Shown: positions 16,892 through 28,210, counted from the stretch's first letter. The stretch is DNA of 44,498 nucleotides from Lysobacteraceae bacterium (GCA_028866435.1 JAGWIC010000015.1:1-44498), one strand, 5' to 3'. Notes: generated by a model not told the origin, from the letters alone. Made by a program: numbers and translations.

Positions 16892-17788
16892 ATGGCACGC
16901 ATCGTCGTCGTCGGCAGCATCAACATGGATCTGGTGACCCAGGCGTCGCGTTTTGCCGGCCCCGGCGAAACCATCCTGGGCGAGCGCTTTCTCACCGTGC
17001 CGGGCGGCAAGGGCGCGAACCAGGCGGTGGCTGCGGCGCGGCTGGGCGCCGAGGTGGCGCTGGTCGGCGCCACCGGCGGCGACGCGTTCGGCCGGCAGCT
17101 GCGCCTGGGCCTTGCCGCCGAGGGCATCGACCTCGCCCATGCCGTCCAGCTCGACGACTGCGCCAGCGGCACGGCCTCGATCACCATCGCCGGCGGCGAA
17201 AACCAGATCATCGTGGTGCCCGCCGCCAACGCCCGCGTCACCCCCGCGCAAGTGGAAAACGCGCGGCCGCTGATCGAACGCGCCGACGCCGTGCTGGTGC
17301 AGATGGAAATCCCGCTGGAAACCGTCGAAGCCACCCTGCGCCTGGGCCACCGCCTCGGCGTGCCGGTGATCCTCAACCCCGCACCCGCGCAGCAGCTGCC
17401 CACCGAGTGGCTGCAACTCGCCCGCTACGTCACCCCCAACCAGCACGAACTGGCGCTCCTGCTCGGCGCCGACCCGGCCGAGGATTTCCGCGCATTGATG
17501 CAGCGCGCACCCTGTCCCGTCGTGCTTACCCGCGGCGGCGAAGGCGCCTGGTACCGCGAGCAGGGCGAACCGCACCACCAACCCGGCTTCAAGGTCGACG
17601 TGGTCGACAGCACCGGCGCCGGCGACACCTTCAACGCCGCGCTGGCGGTATTCCTGGCCGAGGGCCTGCCCACCGCCGTGCGCAAGGCCTGCGCCGCCGC
17701 CGCGCTGTCGGTGACCAGGCTCGGCGCGCAGGGCGGCATGCCGCGGCGCAGCGAAGTCGAGGCGCTGCTTGCACGCCCCGCTGCCTGA
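16892..17788 (+). CDS. rbsK: ribokinase (PfkB family)
   Basis: A 298-residue sugar kinase that phosphorylates D-ribose at O5 with ATP. Signatures are the N-terminal VVVGSINMDLV, the substrate loop GGKGANQAVAAARLG (from residue 38) and the ATP/anion-hole motif DSTGAGDTFNAAL with catalytic Asp245. The start at MARIVVV was chosen because GGGGAG precedes it; the frame is open 10 codons further upstream. No ribose transporter or regulator is adjacent, so the exact sugar is inferred from the family. It converges on mnmE. Confidence 0.9.
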   Translation: MARIVVVGSINMDLVTQASRFAGPGETILGERFLTVPGGKGANQAVAAARLGAEVALVGATGGDAFGRQLRLGLAAEGIDLAHAVQLDDCASGTASITIAGGENQIIVVPAANARVTPAQVENARPLIERADAVLVQMEIPLETVEATLRLGHRLGVPVILNPAPAQQLPTEWLQLARYVTPNQHELALLLGADPAEDFRALMQRAPCPVVLTRGGEGAWYREQGEPHHQPGFKVDVVDSTGAGDTFNAALAVFLAEGLPTAVRKACAAAALSVTRLGAQGGMPRRSEVEALLARPAA

Positions 17789-17821
17789 GCACGGTTCGAT
17801 GCACCTCCGGTGGACTGCCCT

Positions 17822-19168
17822 CTACTTGCCGATGCAGAACGACCCGAAGATCGCGCCCAGCAAATCGTCGCTGGTGTAGGCGCCGGTGATCTCGCCCAGC
17901 GCGTGCTGGGCCTGGCGCAGTTCCTCGGCGGCGAGTTCGCCGGCACGGTTGGCGTGCAGGGCGGTGGCGGCCAGGGCGAGTTGCGCGGCCACCTGTTCGA
18001 GCGCCAACACATGGCGGCGCCGGGCGCTGAAGGCGCCTTCGCCGCTGCCGGCGCCGGCCAGTTGCTTGAGGTGTTCGCGCAGGGTGTCGAGGCCGGCGCC
18101 GGTCTTGGCCGATGCCCACAGCCAGCGGCAGCCGGCGCGCAGCTCGCTGTGCGCGGCGCGGCCGGCGAGATCGATCTTGTTGATCAGCAGCAGCCGCTCG
18201 ACGCCGGGCGGCAAGGCGGCGAACCAGGCCAGGTCGGCGTCGGCGTGCGCGGCGTCGGTGACCAGCAGGGCCACGTCGGCGCGCTGCAGTTCGCCCTGTG
18301 CGCGGCGCACGCCTTCGCGCTCGACCTCGTCGTCGGTCTCGCGCAGGCCGGCGGTGTCGGCCAGCTCCAGCGCGATGCCGTCGAGGCTCAGCGCTTCGCG
18401 CAGCACGTCGCGGGTGGTGCCGGCGGCGGCGTTGACGATGGCGCGGTCGCTGCCGGCCAGCGCGTTGAGCAGGCTGGACTTGCCGGCGTTCGGCCGGCCG
18501 ATGATCACCACGCGCAGGCCGTCGTTGAGGCGCAGCCCGCGTTTGGCCTCGCGCAACAGGTCGGCCAGTTCGGCGCGCACGGCATCGAGCCGACGACCGA
18601 TGGCCGGGTCGGCGAGGAAGTCGATTTCCTCCTCGGGGAAATCGATCGCCGCCTCGATATGCACGCGCAGCGCGATCAGATCCTGCAGCAATGCCTCGAC
18701 CTTGCGCGAGAACACGCCCTCCATCGACTGCAGCGCGGCGCGGGCGCCTGCCTGCGAACGAGCGGCGATCAGGTCGGCCACGGCTTCGGCCTGGGCCAGG
18801 TCGAGCTTGCCGTTCAAGAACGCGCGTTCGGTAAATTCGCCGGGCCGCGCCAGCCGCGCGCCGAGCTGGCAGACCCGCCGCAGCAAGGCATCCAGCAGCA
18901 CCGCGCTGCCGTGGCCCTGCAGTTCGAGCACGTGTTCGCCGGTGTATGACGCCGGGGCAGGGAAATGCAGCAACAGGCCGCGATCGATCAGCTCGCCCGC
19001 CGCATCCCGAAAGGCACTGAAGTGGGCATGGCGCGGTTGCGGCGCGCGCCCTAGCAATCGCTGCGCGATGCGCGGCACCGCCGGACCGGAGACACGCACC
19101 ACGCCGACGCCCGCCGCACCGGGGGCGCTGGCAATGGCGGCGATCGTGTCGGCGAATTGATCGGTCAT
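17822..19168 (-). CDS. mnmE: tRNA modification GTPase MnmE
   Basis: A 448-residue GTPase that, with MnmG, installs the cmnm5 group on wobble uridine 34 of certain tRNAs. The N-terminal folate-binding domain comes first (DTIAAIASAPGAAGVGVVRVSG). The G domain follows, with Walker A GRPNAGKS (224-231), GTTRD, DTAGLRE and NKID. The C-terminus ends in the conserved CIGK with Cys445. It lies downstream of yidC in the standard rpmH-rnpA-yidC-mnmE order. Confidence 0.97.
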   Translation of the reverse strand: MTDQFADTIAAIASAPGAAGVGVVRVSGPAVPRIAQRLLGRAPQPRHAHFSAFRDAAGELIDRGLLLHFPAPASYTGEHVLELQGHGSAVLLDALLRRVCQLGARLARPGEFTERAFLNGKLDLAQAEAVADLIAARSQAGARAALQSMEGVFSRKVEALLQDLIALRVHIEAAIDFPEEEIDFLADPAIGRRLDAVRAELADLLREAKRGLRLNDGLRVVIIGRPNAGKSSLLNALAGSDRAIVNAAAGTTRDVLREALSLDGIALELADTAGLRETDDEVEREGVRRAQGELQRADVALLVTDAAHADADLAWFAALPPGVERLLLINKIDLAGRAAHSELRAGCRWLWASAKTGAGLDTLREHLKQLAGAGSGEGAFSARRRHVLALEQVAAQLALAATALHANRAGELAAEELRQAQHALGEITGAYTSDDLLGAIFGSFCIGK

Positions 19169-19250
19169 CGACGGGGGACTCTGGACCAGATCAGCCGCGC
19201 CGTAGCTCCGCCGCGGCTGATCATATGGGCGGTGCAGTTGGCCAGCCGCC

Positions 19251-20975
19251 TCAGCCGGTGGTCAGCGCGGCCTCGCGATCGACGTGATGGGTGACCCACC
19301 ACTGCTGGCCGAGGCCGACGATGCCGTTGACCGCGTAGTAGAGACACAGGCCGGCCGGGAAGAAGGCGAACATCACCGTGAACAGCAACGGCATGACCTT
19401 CATCATCTTCGCCTGGGTCGGGTCCATCCCGGCCGCGGCAGGATTGAGCCACTGCGTGCCGAGCATCACGGCGGCATAGATGACCGGCAGGATGTAGAAC
19501 GGATCGGGCGCGCTGAGGTCGGGGATCCACAGGAACGGCGCGTGGCGCAGTTCGAGGCTGTACTCGAGGACGAAGAACAGGCCATAGAACACCGGCATGG
19601 TGATCAGCACCGGCAGACAGCCGCCCATCGGGTTGACCTTCTCCTTCTTGTACAGCTCCATGGTGGCCTGCTGCATCTTGACCTTGTCGTCGCCGTGGCG
19701 CTCCTTCAACGCCTGGATGCGCGGCGCCAGCTTGCGCATCTTGGCGCTGGACTTGTACTGCACCGCGGTGAGCTTCCAGGTCAGGCCCTTGATCAGCAGC
19801 ACCAGCAGGATGATCGCCACGCCCCAGTTCTTGGTGATCGCGTGGAGCTGCGACAGGATCCAGTGCATGGGCACCGCGATCGCCTTGAACATGCCGTAGT
19901 CGATGGTCAGGTCCAGCCCCGGCGCGATCGCGTCCAGCGTGCCCTGCACGTTCGGGCCCACGTACAGCCGCGCCTGGCTGCTGACGGTCTGGCCCGGCGC
20001 CACGCTGAGCGCCGGACCCACCGCGCGAATGAGATAGCGCGGGTTGGCGCTGCCGGGGTCGATCGTGGTGGTGGTGTAGTGCTCGGTCTGGTCGGCCGGC
20101 GGGATCCACGCGGCGAAGAAGTACAGCCGCAGCATCGCGGCCCAGCCGCCCTTGATGCTGGCGTCGAGGGCGTCCTTCTTCTCGCTGAAGTGGCCGAAAT
20201 CCAGCTTCTCGAACTTCTCGCCGGTATACCAGGCCGCACCCTGGAAGCTGCGCTGCTCGGGGTCGGTGTAGTGGCTGAACCAGCTCGCCGGCTTAGGCGG
20301 CGCGACGCGCTGCAATTGCTGGTAGGCGCTGCCCTGCCAGGTTTGCGCGGTGGCGTTGTCGATGCTCTGGCTGACGTCGATGACGTAGCTGCCACGGGTG
20401 AAGTGGTAGGTCTTGGTGACCTTGAGTCCGGCGGCATCATGCCAGGTCAGCGCCACGTCCAGCGTGTTCTGGCCATCGGCCAGCGTGTAGGAGGTCTTGT
20501 CGCTGTGGAACAGCGCCAGGTGGTCGGGCTGGTCCTGGGCCGCGGTGTCGCTGCTGCTGACCAGGCCGCTCTGCGCCACGAAGTAGCGGCCCTGGTCGTT
20601 GTCGAGCAGCACGGTCGGTGGCGGGTTGGGCTCCTTGTGCGTGGGCGCGACCTTGGGGTAGGCCAGCAGGTCGGCATGCACCAGGCTGCCGCCGCGGGTA
20701 TCCAGGGTGAGCCGGAGCACATCGGTGTTGATCGTGATCAGCTGCGACGGCGCCGCCTCCCGGCTGGCGGCGCTGGCGATCGCAGGCGCCGTGCCGACGG
20801 CAGCGGCCGGCGGGACCGCTCCGGGTACGCTGCCGTCCGAGGTCGAAGCGGAGGCCCCGGCGCTGGTCTGGGTGGCCGGCGGCGGTGGTGGCGCGTAATC
20901 CTTTTCCCAGGCGACGAACAGGAAGTAGGCCACTGCCAGCAGGGCGAACATGAGGAAGTTGCGCGTTTGGTTCAT
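19251..20975 (-). CDS. yidC: membrane protein insertase YidC
   Basis: A 574-residue insertase that places proteins in the inner membrane, alone or with SecYEG. The N-terminal helix is FLMFALLAVAYFLFVAWEK. A large periplasmic beta domain of about 330 residues follows, preceded by an Ala/Ser-rich linker. The five-helix core is recognised by GVAIILLVLLIKGLTWKLT, KVNPMGGCLPVLITMPVFYG and CLYYAVNGIVGLGQQW. The length matches gammaproteobacterial YidC. The gap to rnpA is only 63 bp and lacks the usual yidD. Confidence 0.97.
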   Translation of the reverse strand: MNQTRNFLMFALLAVAYFLFVAWEKDYAPPPPPATQTSAGASASTSDGSVPGAVPPAAAVGTAPAIASAASREAAPSQLITINTDVLRLTLDTRGGSLVHADLLAYPKVAPTHKEPNPPPTVLLDNDQGRYFVAQSGLVSSSDTAAQDQPDHLALFHSDKTSYTLADGQNTLDVALTWHDAAGLKVTKTYHFTRGSYVIDVSQSIDNATAQTWQGSAYQQLQRVAPPKPASWFSHYTDPEQRSFQGAAWYTGEKFEKLDFGHFSEKKDALDASIKGGWAAMLRLYFFAAWIPPADQTEHYTTTTIDPGSANPRYLIRAVGPALSVAPGQTVSSQARLYVGPNVQGTLDAIAPGLDLTIDYGMFKAIAVPMHWILSQLHAITKNWGVAIILLVLLIKGLTWKLTAVQYKSSAKMRKLAPRIQALKERHGDDKVKMQQATMELYKKEKVNPMGGCLPVLITMPVFYGLFFVLEYSLELRHAPFLWIPDLSAPDPFYILPVIYAAVMLGTQWLNPAAAGMDPTQAKMMKVMPLLFTVMFAFFPAGLCLYYAVNGIVGLGQQWWVTHHVDREAALTTG

Positions 20976-21038
20976 CGCGTAGCAAATCCGGGTAACGCCA
21001 CGACACAGAGCACGCCGCGGAGGCAGGAAGGGAATGGG

Positions 21039-21443
21039 TCAACGCACGATTGTGCTGGTGTCGTCGGCCCGCTTCAATGGTTCGGGGATTTCAGGCGGGC
21101 TGGCGAGGAGTTTCTTCCACAGTCCGTCGATCTCGCGCAGCAGGATGGAACCGGGCACGCCCGCGGCCTGCTCGCGAGCCATCACCATGAGATCCACCGC
21201 GGGCAACTGGTGGCGAACGCGGCGGAACGATTCACGCAGCAGTCGCTTGATCCGGTTGCGCTCGACCGCGCGTTTGGATACGCGCTTGGAAATCGCCAGG
21301 CCGAGCCGTGCATGCCCCAGTTCGTTGAGCCGATAACGCATATGAAAACAGCGGCCGCCTGCGCGTCCGCTGCTTGTCCGCAAGGCGGCAAAGTCACCCG
21401 GCCGACGTAACCGCGCCTCGCGCGGCAGACCGGCGGTCGACAT
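21039..21443 (-). CDS. rnpA: ribonuclease P protein component
   Basis: A 134-residue basic protein that partners the RNase P RNA in tRNA 5' maturation. The RNR motif is SKRVSKRAVERNRIKRLLRE, and the N-terminal LRRPGDFAALR is typical. The C-terminal tail is longer than in E. coli (119 residues). The ATG lies 15 bp after the rpmH stop, so the two are co-transcribed. Confidence 0.95.
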   Translation of the reverse strand: MSTAGLPREARLRRPGDFAALRTSSGRAGGRCFHMRYRLNELGHARLGLAISKRVSKRAVERNRIKRLLRESFRRVRHQLPAVDLMVMAREQAAGVPGSILLREIDGLWKKLLASPPEIPEPLKRADDTSTIVR

Positions 21444-21458
21444 GGGCTCGACCCCGGA

Positions 21459-21593
21459 TTACGGGATCAGGCGCTTGCGGCCCTTGGCGCGACGGGCGTT
21501 GAGAACTTTGCGGCCATCGGCAGTGGCCATACGGGCACGGAAACCGTGCGTGCGTGCGCGCTTGAGCTTGCTTGGCTGGTAGGTCCGCTTCAT
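21459..21593 (-). CDS. rpmH: 50S ribosomal protein L34
   Basis: A 44-residue protein, [18 protein letters not shown] and onward, ending [11 protein letters not shown]; this is the full normal L34. GGAG lies 6 bases before the ATG. It is the first gene of the rpmH-rnpA-yidC-mnmE transcript, read from the promoter at 21632-21661. Confidence 0.98.
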   Translation of the reverse strand: MKRTYQPSKLKRARTHGFRARMATADGRKVLNARRAKGRKRLIP

Positions 21594-21611
21594 GGCTTAC
21601 TCCGAAGGGAA

Positions 21612-21620
21612 TGTGGATAA
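21612..21620 (-). promoter_or_regulatory. DnaA box (perfect)
   Basis: TTATCCACA on the minus strand, in the rpmH leader between rpmH and dnaA. Confidence 0.85.
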
Positions 21621-21631
21621 AAAGGTTGGAG

Positions 21632-21661
21632 ATTATGTGGGGCATTCGCGCCCGCTGTCAA
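21632..21661 (-). promoter_or_regulatory. rpmH: predicted promoter of rpmH-rnpA
   Basis: On the minus strand a perfect TTGACA (21656-21661) is followed after 18 bases by CATAAT (21632-21637). The start would be near 21625, giving a leader of about 30 nt. A perfect DnaA box (21612-21620) falls inside that leader, so DnaA could influence this operon. Confidence 0.65.
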
Positions 21662-21679
21662 ATCGCCCGGATTTGAACT

Positions 21680-21723
21680 TGTGGATAGCTTTGTGGATAC
21701 AGCGGGGTCGGCGCTGTGGATGC
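21680..21723 (-). promoter_or_regulatory. cluster of three weaker DnaA boxes before dnaA
   Basis: TGTGGATAG (21680-21688), TGTGGATAC (21692-21700) and TGTGGATGC (21715-21723), as written on the plus strand, differ from the complement of TTATCCACA by one, one and two bases. All point the same way. They lie just upstream of dnaA and suggest DnaA autoregulation or a part of a bipartite origin. Confidence 0.7.
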
Positions 21724-21781
21724 AGCTGCTAGACTAGCCCATCCCCTGCGCGAAAGCGCCCTAGCGTGGCTGATTCCATTC

Positions 21782-23110
21782 ATGAGTGATTTGTGGCGGC
21801 GCTGCCTTGAGCGTCTTGAAGGCGATTTGAGCGCCGAAGACCTGCATACCTGGCTGATGCCGTTGCAGGCTCGTGAGGACGTTGGCGGCTTGCAGCTGTT
21901 TGCGCCCAATCCCTATACGCTCGAGACGGTACGCGAGCGTTATCTGGCCCGGATCGAGCTGGTGCTGCAGCAACTGAGCGGCAAAGCCTGGCCCGTGCGG
22001 CTGGAGGTCGGCTCCAGTTCATCGCGCCAGACACCCGCGCCGAAGCCGACGATGACGGCAGCGAGCCCGACGGCGCCGACAGTGCCGTTTCTGCACAACC
22101 TGGACCCGCACTACACCTTCGAAACGTTCGTCGAGGGCAAGTCGAACCAGTTGGGCAAGGCCGCGGCCATGCAGGTGGCGACCAACCCCGGCCGCGCCTA
22201 CAACCCGCTGCTGCTGTACGGCGGCACCGGACTGGGCAAGACCCACCTGATGCATGCGGCCGGCAACCTGATGCGCGAGCACAATCCCGGCTTCAAGGTG
22301 ATGTATCTGCGCTCGGAGCAATTCGTGGGCTCGATGATCGAGGCGCTGCGCGCCAAGAGCATGGACGAATTCAAGCGGCGCTTCCGGTCGGTGGACGCCC
22401 TGTTGATCGACGACATCCAGTTTTTCGCGGGCAAGGACACCACCCAGGAAGAGTTTTTCCACACCTTCAATGCGCTGTTCGAGTCCAAGCAACAGATCAT
22501 CCTGACCTGCGACCGCTATCCGAAAGAGGTCGACAAGCTCGAGCCACGGTTGAAGTCGCGCCTGGGCTGGGGCCTCAGCGTGGCCATCGAGCCGCCCGAT
22601 TTCGAGACACGGGCGGCGATCCTGCTGGCCAAGGCGCACGAGAAGGGCGTGGCGGTCGACGAGAACGTGGCGATGCTGCTGGCCAAGCGCATCCGCTCCA
22701 ACGTCCGCGACCTCGAAGGGGCGCTGAACACCCTGGCGGCCCGCGCCAACTTCTATGGCAAGCCGATCACCACCGAATTCGCCGAGGAGACCCTGCGCGA
22801 CCTGCTGGCCACGCATGCGCAGGCCATCACCATCCCCAACATCCAGAGGATCACGGCGGAATATTTCAACGTGCGGCTGCAGGACCTGCTGTCCAAGCGC
22901 CGCGTCCGATCGCTGGCAAGGCCGCGGCAGATGGCGATGACCCTGTCCAAGGAGCTGACCGAACACAGCTTGCCGGAGATTGGCGAAGCCTTTGGCGGTC
23001 GCGACCACACCACGGTCATGCACGCCTGCAAGACCATTCGCAAGCTGGTGGAGACCGATCCGCGGATGCGGCAGGACTGGGAACAACTGGTGCGAACGCT
23101 CACCGGGTGA
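21782..23110 (+). CDS. dnaA: chromosomal replication initiator DnaA
   Basis: A 442-residue AAA+ initiator that binds DnaA boxes and melts oriC. Domain I is [25 protein letters not shown] (to about residue 80), with a short linker II. Domain III has Walker [11 protein letters not shown] (Lys153) and Walker [14 protein letters not shown]. Domain IV ends in the box-binding signature [15 protein letters not shown]. The start at MSDLW fits the family; the frame is open 22 codons upstream. A recognisable ribosome-binding site is lacking. The long variable linker of some relatives is short here, so the protein is compact. Confidence 0.97.
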   Translation: MSDLWRRCLERLEGDLSAEDLHTWLMPLQAREDVGGLQLFAPNPYTLETVRERYLARIELVLQQLSGKAWPVRLEVGSSSSRQTPAPKPTMTAASPTAPTVPFLHNLDPHYTFETFVEGKSNQLGKAAAMQVATNPGRAYNPLLLYGGTGLGKTHLMHAAGNLMREHNPGFKVMYLRSEQFVGSMIEALRAKSMDEFKRRFRSVDALLIDDIQFFAGKDTTQEEFFHTFNALFESKQQIILTCDRYPKEVDKLEPRLKSRLGWGLSVAIEPPDFETRAAILLAKAHEKGVAVDENVAMLLAKRIRSNVRDLEGALNTLAARANFYGKPITTEFAEETLRDLLATHAQAITIPNIQRITAEYFNVRLQDLLSKRRVRSLARPRQMAMTLSKELTEHSLPEIGEAFGGRDHTTVMHACKTIRKLVETDPRMRQDWEQLVRTLTG

Positions 23111-23162
23111 GGGCGTGAACGAGGGCGTCGCGGCAAAGCTAGGGATAACAGGGGCTTCAAGC

Positions 23163-23171
23163 TGTGGATAA
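23163..23171 (-). promoter_or_regulatory. DnaA box (perfect)
   Basis: TGTGGATAA on the plus strand, the exact complement of TTATCCACA, in the predicted oriC. Confidence 0.85.
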
Positions 23172-23196
23172 TAGGTGGATGTCTTGACCCTGAAAG

Positions 23197-23205
23197 TTAT
23201 CCACA
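23197..23205 (+). promoter_or_regulatory. DnaA box (perfect)
   Basis: TTATCCACA, followed by TGTGGTA, so that CCACATGTGG forms a small palindrome around its 3' end. Confidence 0.85.
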
Positions 23206-23292
23206 TGTGGTACACCGTCATCGAGCAGCTTCAGGCACAACCCATTTCTCTTGCAATAAATTGTTTTTGAAGGAGAAAATGGCAAAAAGCCG

Positions 23293-23301
23293 TTATCCAC
23301 A
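23293..23301 (+). promoter_or_regulatory. DnaA box (perfect)
   Basis: TTATCCACA at the edge of the AT-rich stretch, 64 bp before dnaN. It is the box best placed to nucleate unwinding. Confidence 0.85.
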
Positions 23302-23365
23302 ATGCCAACAACAACCACTAAACTTCTTTTAAAGACAGAACAGCAGGTATAGGGGAAGCCAAGCC

Positions 23366-24466
23366 ATGCAATTCAGCATCCAACGAGAAGCCCTGCTCAA
23401 GCCACTGCAACAAGTGGTAGGCGTGGTCGAACGACGCCAGACACTGCCGGTGCTCGCGAACCTGTTGGTCAAGGTTGGCGACGGCAAGTTGTCGCTGACG
23501 GGCACGGACCTGGAAGTGGAGATGGTGGCGACCGCCGACGCCGAGAAGCTGTCCGACGGTGAAATCACCATACCGGCTCGAAAACTGTTCGACATCGTGC
23601 GGGCATTGCCCGACGGCGCGCGGATCGAGCTCAAGCTCAACGGCGACCGGGTAGCGCTGAGCGCAGGACGCAGCCGTTTCACGCTGACCACCTTGCCGGC
23701 CACCGAATTCCCCACGATCGACGAAATCGAACTGGTCGAGAAAGTCACGCTGCCGGAGGAAGTTTTGCGCGACCTCATGGAACGCACCTCCTTTGCGATG
23801 GCGAACCAGGACGTCCGCTACTACCTCAACGGCATGCTGCTGGACTTGCAGGAGCACACCCTGCGCTGCGTCGCCACGGATGGCCACCGCCTGGCGATGA
23901 AGGAAACCAGGCTCGAGAGCGCGGTGAGCACCCGCCGCCAGATCATCATCCCGCGCAAGGGCGTGAACGAGCTGGTTGGCCTGCTCGAGGCCGGCGACGG
24001 TGAGGTGGAGCTGGAGTTCGGGCGGAACCACCTGCGCGTGCGACGTGGCGAGGTGACTTTCACCTCGAAGCTGATCGATGGCCGTTTTCCCGATTACGAA
24101 GCGGTGATCCCGCTGGGCGCGGACAAGACCGCAACGCTGGATCGCGAGGTGCTGCGCGGCGCCTTGCAGCGCGCGGCGATCCTGTCGAACGAGAAGTACC
24201 GCGGCGTTCGCCTGGAGCTGTCGCCCGGCAAGTTGCGCATCGTCGCCCACAATCCGGAACAGGAGGAAGCGGTCGAGGAGGTTGAGGCCGAGACCCATGT
24301 CTCCGATCTGGCGGTCGGGTTCAACGTGGGCTACCTGCTCGATGCGCTGGCTGCCTTGCGCGGCGAGAAGGCACGACTGAGCCTGCGCGATGCCCAGTCG
24401 AGTTGCCTGGTACAGGAGCACGACAATGAACTGGCTTGCCACGTGATCATGCCGCTGCGTCTGTGA
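23366..24466 (+). CDS. dnaN: DNA polymerase III beta subunit (sliding clamp)
   Basis: A 366-residue clamp monomer with three similar domains that pair into a ring around DNA and tether Pol III and other factors. Typical segments are MQFSIQREALLKPLQQVVGVVERRQTLP at the start, FAMANQDVRYYLNGMLL, and the C-terminal hydrophobic-pocket end HVIMPLRL. The length equals E. coli DnaN. It lies just after oriC and is followed by a predicted terminator before recF. Confidence 0.98.
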   Translation: MQFSIQREALLKPLQQVVGVVERRQTLPVLANLLVKVGDGKLSLTGTDLEVEMVATADAEKLSDGEITIPARKLFDIVRALPDGARIELKLNGDRVALSAGRSRFTLTTLPATEFPTIDEIELVEKVTLPEEVLRDLMERTSFAMANQDVRYYLNGMLLDLQEHTLRCVATDGHRLAMKETRLESAVSTRRQIIIPRKGVNELVGLLEAGDGEVELEFGRNHLRVRRGEVTFTSKLIDGRFPDYEAVIPLGADKTATLDREVLRGALQRAAILSNEKYRGVRLELSPGKLRIVAHNPEQEEAVEEVEAETHVSDLAVGFNVGYLLDALAALRGEKARLSLRDAQSSCLVQEHDNELACHVIMPLRL

Positions 24467-24506
24467 CTCGTCTGCATGGCTGTTCTGAGGCTTGAGGCCG
24501 ATACGC

Positions 24507-24546
24507 GACGCCGGGGATCCTCGACTGGACCCCGGCGTCATTTTGT
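24507..24546 (+). terminator. hairpin terminator or attenuator between dnaN and recF
   Basis: GACGCCGGGG (24507-24516) pairs perfectly with CCCCGGCGTC (24530-24539) across a 13-nt loop, which can itself pair TCC with GGA. ATTTTGT follows. The U-run is short, so termination may be partial and would lower recF relative to dnaN. Confidence 0.65.
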
Positions 24547-24561
24547 GAGCGGGCGGCAGGG

Positions 24562-25633
24562 ATGAGGCTGGAGCGGCTGCGGATCGATGGACTGCGCTGC
24601 CTGGCCGACGTGCGGATCGAACTGGATCCGGCGATCAACGTCTTCGTTGGCGCCAACGGTGCCGGCAAGACCAGCTTGCTTGAGGCGCTGTTCCTGCTTT
24701 CCCATGCGCGTTCGTTCCGTTCCGGCGCCAGGGACGCGTTGACCCAGAGGGGCGCCACACAGTTGTCGATCTTCGCCGAGTTTGGGTTGGACGAGGGGCG
24801 TGTACGACGGTTGGGCCTGGGGCGCTCGGGCGGACGCTGGGAAGCGCGGGTCGACGGTGCCAGCGTCGGCCTGGCTGAGCTGGTGCAGTCCTGCGCCGTG
24901 GTTTGCTTCGAACCAGGCTCGCATGCCCTGATTGCCGGCGCGGCCGAAGAGCGGCGGCGCTATCTGGATTGGGGCGTGTTCCACGTGGAACACGACTTTC
25001 TCGCCTTGTGGCGGCGGTACCAGCGGGCGCTCAAGCAGCGCAACAGCTTGCTTCGCTCGGAAGCGGCGGCGGACGATACGCTGTTTGAGCCCTGGGAGCA
25101 GGAAATGTCCCAGGCTGCCCACAGTATCGATGCGCTGCGAGCCGATTACCTCAGCGCGCTCCGACCCCGGCTGGCGGTCGGCATGCAAGGCTTGCTGCCC
25201 GAACTGGGTGCGGTGGACCTACGCTACCGGCGCGGCTGGCCGGATGAGCAGGCGTTGGCACAGCAGTTGCGGGAGCAGCGGCGCAGGGACTTCGCTCGCG
25301 GTCATACCACCCTCGGTGCGCATCGGGCGGATTGGTCGATAGCGTTCGAGCATGCACCCCTGCGGGAACATCTGTCCCGCGGCCAGGAAAAGCTCGCCGC
25401 CCTGGCTTGCATGCTGGCCCAGGCCGAGGTTTATGCCGTAAACCAGGGCCACTGGCCCCTGGTTTGCCTGGACGACCTCGCCTCCGAGCTCGACCTGGCG
25501 CATCAGGCGGCCCTGGTGGCACAACTGGTCAAGGCCGACGCCCAGCTGCTGTTGACCGGCACCGAGTTGCCCGCGGCACTCCAGGACCTGAGCAGCCGGG
25601 TGTTCCACGTGGAACAGGGCCAGATGACGCGCC

Positions 25634-25641
<8 letters not shown>
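24562..25641 (+). CDS. recF: DNA replication and repair protein RecF
   Basis: A 359-residue SMC-like ATPase that, with RecO and RecR, loads RecA at single-strand gaps. Walker A is GANGAGKTSL (residues 30-39), the ABC signature region is LSRGQEKLAALA, and Walker B is VCLDDLASELD. The codons for VFHVE at 139-143 and again at 347-351 carry two identical parS-like sites. The stop codon overlaps the -10 of the gyrB promoter. Confidence 0.97.
24977..24992. promoter_or_regulatory. parS-like ParB binding site 1 (inside recF)
   Basis: TGTTCCACGTGGAACA is a perfect 16-bp palindrome of the chromosomal parS form (consensus TGTTTCACGTGAAACA) and extends to 18 bp with flanking G and C. It is about 1.8 kb from the predicted oriC. 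It encodes RecF residues VFHVEH. Position and sequence fit a centromere site; ParB itself is not encoded in the window. Confidence 0.82.
25601..25616. promoter_or_regulatory. parS-like ParB binding site 2 (3' end of recF)
   Basis: A second exact TGTTCCACGTGGAACA, 624 bp after site 1 and in the same reading frame (VFHVEQ). It ends about 20 bp before the extended -10 of gyrB, so it covers the normal -35 position. Confidence 0.82.
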
Positions 25642-28170
<2,529 letters not shown>

Positions 28171-28180
28171 CGGACACATC

Positions 28181-28210
28181 GCGCGGAGCCCGACGGTGCA
28201 GGCTCCGCGC
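28181..28210 (+). terminator. strong hairpin after gyrB, without a U-run
   Basis: GCGCGGAGCC pairs perfectly with GGCTCCGCGC across a 10-nt loop, 11 bases after the gyrB stop. No T-tract follows, so it may act as an mRNA 3' end stabiliser or a Rho-assisted stop rather than a classic terminator. Confidence 0.55.

Larger units (their letters stand above)
23111..23365. other. predicted replication origin oriC (dnaA-dnaN gap)
   Basis: The 255-bp gap holds three perfect DnaA boxes: 23163-23171 (minus), 23197-23205 (plus) and 23293-23301 (plus). A markedly AT-rich stretch between and after them (about 23240-23340, with TTGCAATAAATTGTTTTTG) could be the unwinding element in this otherwise GC-rich window. 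The dnaA-dnaN gap is a common oriC site in gammaproteobacteria. An (AAC)3 repeat follows the last box. Confidence 0.8.

Noticed and set aside
23140-23154. Start of an I-SceI-like homing endonuclease site (TAGGGATAACAGGG)
   Set aside because: The last four bases do not match, there is no intron or endonuclease, and the match is best seen as chance within oriC.
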